DNA of 49,469 nucleotides from Sodaliphilus sp050873765 (GTDB taxonomy: Bacteria > Bacteroidota > Bacteroidia > Bacteroidales > Muribaculaceae): contig JBNMJK010000009.1 of the NCBI GenBank assembly GCA_050873765.1, positions 1 through 49,469 on the forward strand. The letters are read 5' to 3'. Numbering within the stretch: the first letter of the stretch is position 1; every line of letters starts with the position of its first letter. Shown here one piece after another: positions 16,394 to 25,201 of this stretch. Both the position numbers and the translations under genes were made by a program. A model generated the notes under the pieces. The model was not told the DNA's origin, searched no databases, and worked only from the letters and a program-made list of their open reading frames with translations.

Positions 16394-17476
16394 TTACTTG
16401 ATGCCGTATTTGGCAAGAATCTTCACCACCTGTGGCACAATCGATTTCGCCCAGAGGGTGTAGCCATAGTTGGAGGGGTGAATACCATCTACCGTGGCCT
16501 CGTGGTCGGGGCTTGTGGCATTGGGGTGAATGAAATATACATCTTTGTATTTCTTCACCGCCTCATTCATCAGTTTTTCTGCCATTTCCTTTTTCTCAGC
16601 CTCGGCCTTAGCGCGCGCGGTGTTGAATGTGCAGTATTCGCGGTCGATGGTCTGCTGGAAAATGAGGGGCTTTCCGGGGTGTGCCTTTTGCAGGCGCTCG
16701 ATAAATGGGAAAAGGCGCTCCTCTATCTCCTTAGGCGTGGGGTTGGAGAAGCTGTCGAAGATGAAGGCGTCGGCATCAACGTCGGCAAGCGCCTCGGCAA
16801 AATAGGGCTGGAGTTTACAGTGTCCGCTGCAGCCCAAGCCGAGCAGTTGCAGACCCGTCATGCGACAGAACTGTGCAGGGTAGGTGAGGCCAGGGCGGCT
16901 GGTGCTGGTGCCGTGGGTGTAGCTCGACCCGAAAATGGCGATGCGGTGGCGGAATGGAATGGGCGAGGGAGCGATGGTGGCGTTTTCATCTACGCCAATC
17001 TCAAGTTTGTTCACCTCGGCAAATAATGGCAGATACAGCAGACATTCGTGCTCGCTGCCGTCCATGTTGGTCACGAGGTTGAGCGCCCGGTTGAGGGTCT
17101 CCTGTGAGCGTGCTCCAGAGCCAGCCCAGCGCCACACGCCGTCTTTCTTGATGTAGAGGTCGAAGCCGTGCGCGGCGATGCCGGTGCTGTTTTGTGGCCA
17201 TTCCACATCGCCAAACTCGCATTTCACCGCTATGGTGCGGCTCGATGTGGTGAAGGCAATCGACATGCCTGCCGACTCGCGCACTTGCAGAATTTCTTTT
17301 TTGTCGAATCCCTTGTATTTCACGGTGTCGATGCGGTGATAGGGATTGAAGGTGCCAGGCATCAGCTTTCCCACGAGGGTGAACTGCTGCGCGTCGTAAT
17401 ACTTCAGCTTTGGCGCTGCCAGAGCTAACGAGGCGGTGACGATGGCCGCCAGCAAAAAGCAATAAATACGTTTCAT
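16394..17476 (-). CDS. Secreted SGNH/GDSL hydrolase with GxDLY-type N-terminal domain
   Basis: This 360-residue protein starts with a signal peptide (1-20, LALAA-PK). An N-terminal beta domain contains HGFDLYIKKDGVWRW, the GxDLY-type module. The SGNH hydrolase fold follows: FGSSYTHG provides the nucleophilic Ser of block I, and DGIHPSNYGY the Asp-x-x-His pair of block V. Such enzymes are periplasmic or surface esterases, often deacylating polysaccharides. The substrate cannot be told here, and no polysaccharide-utilisation genes adjoin it. It lies alone between two terminators. Confidence 0.85.
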   Translation of the reverse strand: MKRIYCFLLAAIVTASLALAAPKLKYYDAQQFTLVGKLMPGTFNPYHRIDTVKYKGFDKKEILQVRESAGMSIAFTTSSRTIAVKCEFGDVEWPQNSTGIAAHGFDLYIKKDGVWRWAGSGARSQETLNRALNLVTNMDGSEHECLLYLPLFAEVNKLEIGVDENATIAPSPIPFRHRIAIFGSSYTHGTSTSRPGLTYPAQFCRMTGLQLLGLGCSGHCKLQPYFAEALADVDADAFIFDSFSNPTPKEIEERLFPFIERLQKAHPGKPLIFQQTIDREYCTFNTARAKAEAEKKEMAEKLMNEAVKKYKDVYFIHPNATSPDHEATVDGIHPSNYGYTLWAKSIVPQVVKILAKYGIK

Positions 17477-17600
17477 AGAGTTAAGTACACTTTTTCAGAT
17501 ATTGTTTTGATCATTCAAAATTACAAAAAATCCCTTACGATAGTTTGCTGTGATGGTGTAAAAGTGAACGGAATCGTTGAGAAAATGTGCGATATATAAC

Positions 17601-17630
17601 AAAAGCCTCGCTTTTGGGGGCGAGGCTTTT
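17601..17630. terminator. Bidirectional terminator after the CoA-transferase gene
   Basis: AAAAGCCTCG C...GCGAGGCTTTT forms a stem of about 10 bp with A-runs and T-runs on the two sides, so it can work in both directions. On the minus strand it lies 68 nt after the acetyl-CoA hydrolase stop. Confidence 0.75.
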
Positions 17631-17697
17631 GATGAAAGTTATGGTTTGCGGGGCTGCAATAAGTGTGATGCAGCCACTCTGCACATTCTGTGCAATT

Positions 17698-19197
17698 TTA
17701 TTTGTTGAAGTTGGCCTTACGCATATCGCCTTCTTCGGAGAGCGCGCGGTGGAACTCGAGCGCATACTTGTGGCTCTGGTAGATGTGGCCAATGGCCTCT
17801 TCCTTTGCCTTTGCAAGATATTCGCGCAGCAGTGGGCGATAAGTTGGGTGGGCTGCCTTTTCGATGATTTCCTCGGCTGCTTGCAGAGGATCCTTGAAGC
17901 GGAGGTCGGCCACGCCCTGGTCAGTGACGATGATGTCAACAGAGTGGATAGTGTGGTCCACGTGAGTGACCATAGGCACGATGGTGCTGATGCAGTCGTT
18001 CTTCTTGATAGATGGGCACATGAAGATGCTGGTGTAGGCGTTGCGTGTAAAGTCGCCGCTGCCGCCAATGCCGTTCATCAGGCGAGTGCCGTTGATGTGT
18101 GATGAATTCACGTTGCCGAAGATGTCGCACTCAATGGCGGTGTTCATTGAAATCACACCTATACGGCGAATCACCTCAGGGTTGTTGCTGATTTCAGACG
18201 GGCGCATGAGAATCTTGTCGTGCAGGGTGTCGATGTTGTCGAACAAATCCTTCATGGCTTCGCCAGAAAGGGTGAGTGAGCAGGTGCTGGCAAATTTGCA
18301 TCGTCCGCTCTTGAGCAGCTTCAGCACGCTGTCTTGCATCACCTCGGTGTACATTTCAAATGGTGGAATTTCGGTGCTTTCCTCCAGAGCGTTGAGCACG
18401 GCGTTGGCAATGTTGCCCACACCCGACTGGATAGGCAGGAATGTTTTTGGCATCTTGCCGGTGCGGATTTCATTCACCAGGAAGTCGCACACGTTCTTGC
18501 CGATGAGGCGAGTTTGGTCGTCAACTGGGGTGAACTTGCTTGGCATACCTAAAGGCATGCTGGTTTTCACCACGCCGAGCACCTTCTTTGGATCTACGTG
18601 GGCCACTGGTGAGCCTGCGCGGTCGTGAGCTGAATAGATAGGTATTTCGCGGCGGAAAGGAGGGTCGAGTGGCAGAATAATGTCGTGCAGACCCTTGATG
18701 CTTTCAGGAATCTGGTCGTTGAGCTCGATAATCACCTTGTCGGCGAGTTTGAGCCATGTGGGTGAGTTGCCCACAGCGGTGCCGAGCACGATTTCTCCGT
18801 CGTCGGTGATGCTTTGTGCCTCGATCAGCGCCACGTCCATCTTGCCATAGTAGCCATAGCGGAATTCTTGTGCGAGTTCGCTCAGGTGGCGGTCGTTGTA
18901 GTGCACTTCGCCGGCATTGATGCGGTTACGCACTTCTGGCAGCGACTGATAAGGGGTGCGGTAGTTGAGCGCGTGAGCGCGTGAGAGTTCACCGTCGGTG
19001 TAGTCGTTTGATGATGCGCCACTGAAAATGTTTACTTTAAATTCGCGTCCAGCTTCGTGTTCGCGGATAGCTTTCTTGGCGATGGCTGGTGGAATCACCT
19101 TCACATTGCCAGGAATGGTGAAACCAGAAATACCGATGTTCATTCCGTTCTGAATGTAGTCGGCAGCTTCTTCTGGTGTGAGAATTGGATAAATCAT
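17698..19197 (-). CDS. Acetyl-CoA hydrolase/transferase family protein
   Basis: A CoA-transferase of the acetyl-CoA hydrolase/succinyl-CoA:acetate CoA-transferase family (499 residues from this ATG). Seen are SGFTIPGN near the N-terminus, IQSGVGNIANAV in the central part, and FEMYTEVMQD, which should include the catalytic Glu that forms the acyl-glutamyl intermediate, plus GIGGSGDF near the C-terminus. It would move CoA between succinyl/propionyl-CoA and acetate, which fits the fermentative succinate route whose reductase is encoded 1.2 kb away. The frame continues upstream to a TTG at 19242, but that lies next to the promoter, so Met at 19197 is preferred. Confidence 0.88.
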   Translation of the reverse strand: MIYPILTPEEAADYIQNGMNIGISGFTIPGNVKVIPPAIAKKAIREHEAGREFKVNIFSGASSNDYTDGELSRAHALNYRTPYQSLPEVRNRINAGEVHYNDRHLSELAQEFRYGYYGKMDVALIEAQSITDDGEIVLGTAVGNSPTWLKLADKVIIELNDQIPESIKGLHDIILPLDPPFRREIPIYSAHDRAGSPVAHVDPKKVLGVVKTSMPLGMPSKFTPVDDQTRLIGKNVCDFLVNEIRTGKMPKTFLPIQSGVGNIANAVLNALEESTEIPPFEMYTEVMQDSVLKLLKSGRCKFASTCSLTLSGEAMKDLFDNIDTLHDKILMRPSEISNNPEVIRRIGVISMNTAIECDIFGNVNSSHINGTRLMNGIGGSGDFTRNAYTSIFMCPSIKKNDCISTIVPMVTHVDHTIHSVDIIVTDQGVADLRFKDPLQAAEEIIEKAAHPTYRPLLREYLAKAKEEAIGHIYQSHKYALEFHRALSEEGDMRKANFNK

Positions 19198-19252
19198 TTG
19201 TGTTTTGATTTCGTTATTATTCTTTGTATTTATCAACTTCAAATTTAACTTT

Positions 19253-19283
19253 CAAAATTACTCATTTTGTGAGAATTGACAAA
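19253..19283 (-). promoter_or_regulatory. Promoter of the CoA-transferase gene
   Basis: The minus strand reads TTTG (19280-19283), 19 nt, TAATTTTG (19253-19260), an exact fit to the Bacteroidetes promoter. It lies 55 nt before the chosen ATG. Confidence 0.65.
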
Positions 19284-19562
19284 ATTATGGGTGAGCCATT
19301 TTTCTGCTGCTTCTTTTTTGCCCACTCTTTTCACCAAATGAACTATTCCCAACCTTTTGGAAGGCGATGATAGTTGCAATGTTTGCCGTAAGCACGAAGT
19401 ATGCCACGTCCGCCCAGCCTTGTGAAGCGGAGGGGCGGACGTGACTGATACAGGCAAGAGTGGTAACGGTTTGGCTACCACTACTATAGGCGGATGCGGT
19501 GCTGCATCCCTACCTCTGCTGATGGTTATAATCTAATGTAGAGGCTGTGTGTGGGTGGCTTG
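19284..19562. repeat. Intergenic stretch with REP-like pair and hairpin
   Basis: No gene is seen. A half unit ATGCCACGTCCGCCCAG lies at 19401-19417, and a unit TAGGCGGATGC...GCATCCCTAC at 19487-19513. Between them a hairpin AGTGGTA/TACCACT (19459-19465, 19476-19482). The two units resemble the pair at 44290-44410, including the flanking TATAGGCGGA. Confidence 0.5.
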
Positions 19563-20144
19563 TTAGGCTTTTGGGTTAGGGCCGTATTCGTTGGCGCCTG
19601 GGTCGGAATCCTGGACACACCAGATGATAATGAGTATGAATCCGAATGGCACTAAGTTGAAGAGCTGCCACCAGCCGCTGTGACCAGTGTCGTGCAGACG
19701 GCGAGCTGTCACTGCCCATGAAGGAATTAAAAATACCAACGCAGGAAGACCGCAAAGCACGCTGTTGATAATCAGGGTGAACAGCATCCACCACCAGTAT
19801 TCCGAACGGCGCGCGCGGCCATCAAAGGTGGCGAATTTGTTGAAGCACACTTTTATGGATTCTCCGAAGTCCATTTGCTTTTGGCTCGGCTGGCCGTATT
19901 TAGGTTGATTCCATTGCTGCTGTTGGTATTGTGGTTGCTGCTGAGGTTGCTGCTGGAAGGGAGGCATGGGAGGCTGCTGCTGCGTATTGAGCAGTGCTGC
20001 CACTTCCGGCACTTGCATGGCTGGAAGCCAGTTGGGCATGGTTTCGTTCCAAACGTAGGATTGTGGCGTGAGGCCAGCAGCGAGAAGTTCGCCCAGTTCG
20101 AATGGTCCGCTTTGTTGACCATTGTTTACGAGAAAGTACTTCAT
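19563..20144 (-). CDS. GYF_2 and DUF805 membrane protein
   Basis: Residues 1-52 form a GYF_2 domain (SGPFELGELLAAGLTP, then VWNETMPNWLPA), thought to bind proline-rich peptides. Residues 55-90 are a Pro/Gln-rich linker (many Gln runs). From about 92 a DUF805 membrane domain follows, with FDGRARRSEYWWWMLF, two hydrophobic helices, ARRLHDTGHSGWW and the terminal EYGPNP. Length is 193. A second GYF_2 protein with a similar linker lies at 25202-25702. The Pro-rich linkers could be ligands for the GYF_2 domains of these same proteins, which is inference. The function is unknown. Confidence 0.85.
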   Translation of the reverse strand: MKYFLVNNGQQSGPFELGELLAAGLTPQSYVWNETMPNWLPAMQVPEVAALLNTQQQPPMPPFQQQPQQQPQYQQQQWNQPKYGQPSQKQMDFGESIKVCFNKFATFDGRARRSEYWWWMLFTLIINSVLCGLPALVFLIPSWAVTARRLHDTGHSGWWQLFNLVPFGFILIIIWCVQDSDPGANEYGPNPKA

Positions 20145-20184
20145 TGTTATGATGTTTTGATCGTTAATGATATTGTTTGTTATG

Positions 20185-20192
20185 CAAATATA
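20185..20192 (-). promoter_or_regulatory. -7 element of the GYF_2/DUF805 gene
   Basis: TATATTTG on the minus strand fits TAnnTTTG, 40 nt before the start. No clear -33 is seen. Confidence 0.4.
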
Positions 20193-20271
20193 GCAAATTT
20201 GCTGTTCTTTATAGCCATATTGTGCACTTTTTTTGCTGATTATTACGGTTTAAAATGCGCGAGTGCTGATA

Positions 20272-20290
20272 AGAGCCGTGCGTCCCTACA
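20272..20290. repeat. REP-like half unit
   Basis: AGAGCCGTGCGTCCCTACA matches one arm of the unit at 1379-1395 with the CCCTAC flank of the unit at 19487-19513. Confidence 0.4.
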
Positions 20291-20332
20291 GACTATCTTA
20301 TTTATCCCCACGAATTTTCTACTGAGTCATAA

Positions 20333-20370
20333 ATAAAATCGGCTGAAGCAAATATAGCTCCAGCCGATTG
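20333..20370 (-). terminator. Terminator of frdCAB
   Basis: AATCGGCTG and CAGCCGATT arms (with an extra AGC/GCT pairing) form a stem which on the minus strand runs into TTTTATTT. It lies about 75 nt after the frdB stop. Confidence 0.7.
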
Positions 20371-20391
20371 CTGATTATTGAAATTTCATAG

Positions 20392-20436
20392 TCTCACACC
20401 TTGAAGAAGTGCTCTCCGATCGGTGTGAGATTTTTT
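20392..20436 (+). terminator. Hairpin with T-run, plus orientation
   Basis: TCTCACACC (20392-20400) pairs with GGTGTGAGA (20422-20430) and is followed by TTTTTT. It points against the frdB transcript and could block antisense transcription into the frd operon. Confidence 0.45.
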
Positions 20437-20442
20437 CAGTGA

Positions 20443-21195
20443 TTAGTCGCTCACCTTAGCGCAAAGGAACTCGCGGTTGAGGCGGCTGATGTTGCTCAGC
20501 TTGATGTTCTTAGGGCATTCAGCGGCACAAGCGCCAGTGTTGGTGCAGTTGCCGAATCCCAGCTCGTCCATCTTTGCAATCATGGCTTTCACGCGGCGTT
20601 TAGCCTCGGTCTTGCCTTGTGGAAGCAGAGCAAACTGGCTCACCTTAGCCGACACGAAGAGCATAGCGGAGCCATTCTTGCAGGCAGCCACGCAAGCGCC
20701 GCAGCCCACGCAAGTGGCCGAGTCCATAGCCTCGTCGGCCACAGCTTTAGGAATGGGTATTGCGTTGGCGTCTTGTGCGCCGCCGCAGTTGAAGCTCACA
20801 TAGCCACCGGCCTGCTGAATCTTGTCGAATGCGTTGCGGTCCACGATCAGGTCCTTGATTACAGGGAACGCAGCCGAGCGCCAAGGCTCCACGGTGATGG
20901 TTTCGCCATCTTGGAAGCGGCGCATGTAGAGCTGGCAGGTGGTAGCGCCAGTGGCTGGGCCGTGAGGGTGACCATTGATATAGAGTGAACACATGCCACA
21001 GATGCCTTCGCGGCAGTCGTGGTCGAACATAATAGGCTCTTCGCCTTGCTCAACGAGGGTTTCGTTGAGAATGTCCATAGTTTCGAGGAATGAGGTGTCG
21101 CTGTCGGTTTCAACATTCTCATAAGTTACGAAACCACCTTGAGCCTTTGGACCGGCTTGACGCCAGATCTTGAGATTTACTTTCATATTTGCCAT
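20443..21195 (-). CDS. frdB: Fumarate reductase/succinate dehydrogenase iron-sulfur subunit
   Basis: This subunit passes electrons between the flavoprotein and the cytochrome b. The 250 residues show the plant-type ferredoxin site (Cys61, Cys66, Cys69, Cys87 in DCREGICGMCS and ATTC), a 4Fe-4S type motif CVGCGACVAAC (162-172) and CTNTGACAAEC (217-227) for the other clusters. It is last in frdC-frdA-frdB, 35 nt after frdA. In anaerobic Bacteroidales it works mainly as a menaquinol-fumarate reductase producing succinate; direction cannot be read from sequence. The symbol sdhB is equally used. Confidence 0.93.
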   Translation of the reverse strand: MANMKVNLKIWRQAGPKAQGGFVTYENVETDSDTSFLETMDILNETLVEQGEEPIMFDHDCREGICGMCSLYINGHPHGPATGATTCQLYMRRFQDGETITVEPWRSAAFPVIKDLIVDRNAFDKIQQAGGYVSFNCGGAQDANAIPIPKAVADEAMDSATCVGCGACVAACKNGSAMLFVSAKVSQFALLPQGKTEAKRRVKAMIAKMDELGFGNCTNTGACAAECPKNIKLSNISRLNREFLCAKVSD

Positions 21196-21230
21196 TGTAA
21201 ATTTCCTTTCTTAATTAAATGTTGTGGGGA

Positions 21231-23237
21231 TTAAGACTTGTAGTTACGGGTTTGAACCTTGATTGCTTCGTAGTGCAGAGGTTCCTTGATGAGCTTAGGA
21301 GCCACTTCGTCGCTGCCTTGGTAGTCCCAGCAAGAAACGTAGAAGTAGTTTTCGTCGTCGCGCTTAGCCTCGCCTTCCTCAGTTTGGTATTCTTCGCGGA
21401 AGTGGCCACCGCAAGATTCGTTGCGGTTGAGTGCGTCGTAAGCGATGAGTTCGCCCATAGTGATGAAGTCTTGCAGACGGAAAGCTTTGTCGAGCTCATT
21501 GTTCATGCCTTCACCCACGGTGCCAGGAATAAACAGGTTGGTGTTGAATTCCTTGCGGAGAGCCTTGAGCTTGGTGAGGGCTGTTTCCAGTCCTTCCTTG
21601 GTGCGTCCCATGCCGGCATATTCCCAGAGAATGTTGCCCAGCTCCTTGTGGATAGAGTCAACGGAGCGCTTGCCACCGATGTTCATCAGTCGCTGCTCTT
21701 CCTTCTCGCAAGCCTCTTGTGCCTTCACAAACTCAGGAGCGTCGGTGCTGAAGCGTGGCACCTGAATTTGGTCGCTGAGGTAGTTCTGAATAGTGTAAGG
21801 AAGCACGAAGTAGCCATCGGCCAAACCTTGCATCAGCGCAGAAGCACCGAGGCGGTTAGCGCCGTGGTCGGAGAAGTTACATTCACCGATAGCGAACAGA
21901 CCCTTCACGCTGGTCTGGAGCTCGTAGTCCACCCAGATACCGCCCATGGTGTAGTGAATGGCAGGGTAGATCATCATTGGATTATAGTAGTCCACACCGT
22001 TGATAGTGTTGGCACATTCGCCAGGGTTCACGTCGGTGATTTCTTCATACATGTCGAAGAGGTTGCCGTAGCGTCCGCGCACCACGTCGAGGCCGAGGCG
22101 GTTGATAGCCTCAGAGAAGTCGAGGAACACGGCTTGGCCGGTGTTGTTCACGCCATAGCCCTTGTCGCAGCGCTCTTTAGCGGCACGAGATGCCACGTCG
22201 CGAGGCACGAGGTTGCCGAATGCTGGATAGCGGCGCTCCAAGTAGTAGTCGCGGTCTTCCTCAGGAATGTCGCTGCCCTTCTTGGTGCCGGCTTGAATAG
22301 CCTTGGCGTCTTCGAGCTTCTTAGGCACCCAGATGCGGCCATCGTTACGGAGCGATTCCGACATCAGTGTGAGCTTCGACTGCTTGTCGCCGTGGCGAGG
22401 AATACAGGTTGGGTGAATCTGCACGTAGGCAGGGTTGGCGAAGTAAGCGCCCTTGCGGTAGCAGGCCACAGCAGCGGAGCAGTTACATGCCATAGCGTTG
22501 GTGGAAAGGAAGTAGGCGTTGCCGTAGCCACCGGTGGCGAGCACCACAGCGTGAGCGGCAAAGCGCTCAAACTTGCCAGTGACCAAGTTCTTGGCGATGA
22601 TACCGCGTGCGCGTCCGTCGATCATCACCACGTCGTGCATTTCGTAGCGGTTGAAGCTCTTCACCTTACCCATTTTGATTTGGCGGTTGAGTGAGCTGTA
22701 GGCGCCCAGCAGCAGCTGTTGGCCTGTCTGGCCCTTGGCGTAGAATGTGCGGCTCACTTGAGCGCCACCGAATGAGCGGTTGGCCAGGGTGCCACCATAT
22801 TCGCGAGCGAAAGGCACGCCTTGCTCCACGCACTGGTCGATAATGTTGTTCGACACTTCAGCCAGGCGATACACGTTGGCTTCGCGGGCGCGGTAGTCGC
22901 CACCCTTCACGGTGTCGTAGAAGAGGCGATAGATAGAGTCGCCGTCGTTCTGGTAGTTTTTAGCAGCGTTGATACCACCTTGTGCCGCAATAGAGTGAGC
23001 GCGGCGAGGAGAGTCTTGAATGCAGAAGTTGAGCACGTTGAATCCCATCTCTGCAAGAGTGGAAGCTGCCGATGCGCCAGCCAAGCCAGTGCCCACAACG
23101 ATGATGTCGAGTTTGCGCTTGTTGGCAGGGTTAACCAATTTCTGGTGAGCTTTATAATTAGTCCATTTCTCAGCTACAGGACCTTCAGGAATCTTTGAAT
23201 CGATAACTGGCTGAGCGGTTTTAGTATTTTCTTCCAT
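21231..23237 (-). CDS. frdA: Fumarate reductase/succinate dehydrogenase flavoprotein subunit
   Basis: The catalytic subunit, 668 residues. VVGTGLAGASAA (about 47-58) is the FAD dinucleotide loop, and HSIAAQGGINAAKN holds the His covalently linked to FAD. Later motifs include the capping-domain GRYGNLFDMYEEITD and the C-terminal FAD-binding GANRLGASALMQG. Size and gene order (C, A, B) fit the type B succinate:quinone oxidoreductase of Bacteroidetes and Epsilonproteobacteria. It starts 52 nt after frdC. Confidence 0.94.
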   Translation of the reverse strand: MEENTKTAQPVIDSKIPEGPVAEKWTNYKAHQKLVNPANKRKLDIIVVGTGLAGASAASTLAEMGFNVLNFCIQDSPRRAHSIAAQGGINAAKNYQNDGDSIYRLFYDTVKGGDYRAREANVYRLAEVSNNIIDQCVEQGVPFAREYGGTLANRSFGGAQVSRTFYAKGQTGQQLLLGAYSSLNRQIKMGKVKSFNRYEMHDVVMIDGRARGIIAKNLVTGKFERFAAHAVVLATGGYGNAYFLSTNAMACNCSAAVACYRKGAYFANPAYVQIHPTCIPRHGDKQSKLTLMSESLRNDGRIWVPKKLEDAKAIQAGTKKGSDIPEEDRDYYLERRYPAFGNLVPRDVASRAAKERCDKGYGVNNTGQAVFLDFSEAINRLGLDVVRGRYGNLFDMYEEITDVNPGECANTINGVDYYNPMMIYPAIHYTMGGIWVDYELQTSVKGLFAIGECNFSDHGANRLGASALMQGLADGYFVLPYTIQNYLSDQIQVPRFSTDAPEFVKAQEACEKEEQRLMNIGGKRSVDSIHKELGNILWEYAGMGRTKEGLETALTKLKALRKEFNTNLFIPGTVGEGMNNELDKAFRLQDFITMGELIAYDALNRNESCGGHFREEYQTEEGEAKRDDENYFYVSCWDYQGSDEVAPKLIKEPLHYEAIKVQTRNYKS

Positions 23238-23289
23238 TGTTTGAATTCTTTTTGAAGTTAAAAAAATTTCACGGCTAAAATCTTAGTGA

Positions 23290-23946
23290 TTAGCAAGCGA
23301 AGAACCAAGTGAGGTAGCAAGCTTCCACAGCGAAGAGCACAAACACTACGGTAGCCCAAACGCAAGCTGTGGCTTTCCAGCGGCAAATCCACTTGTCGTT
23401 GGCCACGCCGAGGGTCTGGAATGCGCTCCAGAAGCCGTGAGTGAGGTGGAACCAGATGGCAGCAAAGCCGATAAGGTAAACAGGAAGAACCCACACCTGG
23501 CTGAACACAGCCTGCAGGTAGTATTTACCGTTCATCACATGGTCGCCGAGGAGCTCGGGCACCTGCATCTTGGCCCAGAACTGCACCAAGTGAAGAATCA
23601 GGAAGCAGAACACGATGATGCCGAGCACGAGCATGTTTTGCGATGCCCAGCTCACGCTTTTCCAGTTCTTGGAAATGGCGTAGCGGTCGCCACCGCGAGC
23701 CTTGCGGTTTTGGTAGGTGAGCCAGAAAGCGTAGATGATGTGAATCACCATGCCGGCGGCAATGACTGCAGTACCAAGTACAGCGTACCAATTAGCACCG
23801 AGGAATTCGCAAATCTTGTCGTAAGCACTGAACGACACGACAGCCACTGCATTCATCAGCGCGTGAAAGGTCACGAAAAGGACTAAGAAAAGGCCAGTGA
23901 CACTCATCACCACCTTGCGTCCCACAGAAGAATTAGTTAACCACAT
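23290..23946 (-). CDS. frdC: Diheme cytochrome b subunit of fumarate reductase/succinate dehydrogenase
   Basis: Membrane anchor with five hydrophobic helices in 218 residues. Histidines 28, 69, 119, 167 and 170 lie in or near helices II-IV and provide the four axial ligands for two hemes b. Only one anchor gene is present, as expected for type B enzymes (no separate D subunit). It leads the operon, and the promoter lies about 120 nt upstream. Confidence 0.9.
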   Translation of the reverse strand: MWLTNSSVGRKVVMSVTGLFLVLFVTFHALMNAVAVVSFSAYDKICEFLGANWYAVLGTAVIAAGMVIHIIYAFWLTYQNRKARGGDRYAISKNWKSVSWASQNMLVLGIIVFCFLILHLVQFWAKMQVPELLGDHVMNGKYYLQAVFSQVWVLPVYLIGFAAIWFHLTHGFWSAFQTLGVANDKWICRWKATACVWATVVFVLFAVEACYLTWFFAC

Positions 23947-24366
23947 AGTAGTTTAGTAAATTAAATTATTAATAATGATTTAGTTATAAATTGTGTACCT
24001 ACTTTGCTTGCACTCTCCGCTGGCAGGCGCGCTGAGCGCCCTACGCAAAAGTGCACAATTAGCATACAAAATTACCTATTATATGTGTCTCTTGCAAGAG
24101 AATTACCGAAAAAATTCCCTATTCGTGAAGCCTTTATGGGGCTTGGGGTTTGTGCTGCGTTTGTGGTGTGGTGCGTATTATTATTGTGGTGAAGCACGGT
24201 CTGGGCATCGGCTGTGGGCGAAAATGTGTGGCGTTTTTTGCCAAATTTGCCAAAAAGGTTGCAGATGTAGGCAAAAAGTTGCATATTTGCATATTACAAC
24301 GCTAACGCGAGAGTGTAATTTTTTTTGTATTTATTTTTTCATAAAAAGAAGAACAAGTTTTATAGA
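23947..24366. other. Divergent intergenic region frdC / TPR gene
   Basis: The 420 nt hold the frd promoter (24067-24098). No coding signal is seen. Near 24238-24300 the plus strand carries several short GCAAA/TTTGC inverted motifs (GCCAAATTTGCC at 24239, GCATATTTGC at 24281) that could be operators for either side. Confidence 0.4.
24067..24098 (-). promoter_or_regulatory. Promoter of frdCAB
   Basis: On the minus strand TAATTTTG (24067-24074) matches the -7 element, and CTTG (24095-24098) lies 20 nt upstream as a near -33. It gives a leader of about 115 nt. Confidence 0.5.
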
Positions 24367-25170
24367 ATGAAAAAACTAACGTTGATTCTATGTGCGGCAT
24401 TGCTCGCTGGCGGTGCCATGGCAGCTCAGAAAAAGAAAGTGGCAAGAAAAGCCAAAACCACCACCACTGCTGCGGCAGCGGCTCCCGCCAAGGTGCTCAG
24501 CAATGCGGAGGAAGGCAAAAAATGGTATGATGCCGAACGCTATGACCAGGCACGCAAATATTTGAAGAAGGCCGTGGCCGAGGGTGACATGGATAGTAAA
24601 GTGCGCCTTGCCGCCATCATCTATAATCAGGACATGGACCCAGAAACCGCCAATGCCATGTTTGACGAGTGTATTGCCGCCGGTTCGGCTTTTGCTCTGG
24701 AGCGCAAAGGATTCTGCACCCTCCAGTCGGCTTGGGACACCAAAGAGGATAAGCTTAAAAGCCTTGATTTGATTCAGAAGGCGAGCGATATGGGCTATGG
24801 CGATGCCACTGCCGAACTTTTTGAGGTGTATTTAAACGGCTTCCGCACCTTTGCCGGCAACGATACTATTGTGGCGCCCAACGAGCAGAAGGCTGTGGAA
24901 TATGCCAAGAAAGGCGTGGAGCAGAACAATCCTGAATGTGTGGCGTATGTGGGCATGTGGACCTACAAGGGCGTTATGGGATTTGAAAAAGACGAGGCTA
25001 AGGGCGTGCAGATGCTTGAGGAGGCCGACAAGGCGAGTCGCCGCTTCTTTGCCACCAACTGCTTTGAGCCTGCCAAGCTGCTCTGCCAGCATTACACCGA
25101 CAATGGCGAGGAGGCAAAGGCCGCTCCTATTGTGGAACTTCTGAAAAAATATCACCCAACTGAATTTTAA
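24367..25170 (+). CDS. Secreted TPR/Sel1-like repeat protein
   Basis: From the ATG at 24367 the 267-residue protein starts with a signal peptide (MKKLTLILCAALLAGGAMAA, 20 residues). A Lys/Ala/Thr-rich spacer (21-45) leads to helical repeats of TPR/Sel1 type (EGKKWYDAERYDQARKYLKKA, then AVEYAKKGVEQNNPECVAYVG). Such proteins scaffold periplasmic assemblies; no partner is indicated beyond the GYF_2-CD225 gene 31 nt downstream, probably co-transcribed. An earlier in-frame ATG (24325) would put a charged stretch before the signal peptide and is less likely. Confidence 0.8.
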   Translation: MKKLTLILCAALLAGGAMAAQKKKVARKAKTTTTAAAAAPAKVLSNAEEGKKWYDAERYDQARKYLKKAVAEGDMDSKVRLAAIIYNQDMDPETANAMFDECIAAGSAFALERKGFCTLQSAWDTKEDKLKSLDLIQKASDMGYGDATAELFEVYLNGFRTFAGNDTIVAPNEQKAVEYAKKGVEQNNPECVAYVGMWTYKGVMGFEKDEAKGVQMLEEADKASRRFFATNCFEPAKLLCQHYTDNGEEAKAAPIVELLKKYHPTEF

Positions 25171-25201
25171 TTTTATACAACCTTCTAAATATTAGATTAT
25201 T

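Noticed and set aside
19245..19481. 78-codon minus ORF upstream of the CoA-transferase gene
   Set aside because: It covers the promoter of that gene and a repeat unit, with no recognisable content.
23993..24370. 125-codon plus ORF between frdC and the TPR gene
   Set aside because: Cys/Tyr/Phe-rich translation across the frd promoter; no family resemblance.
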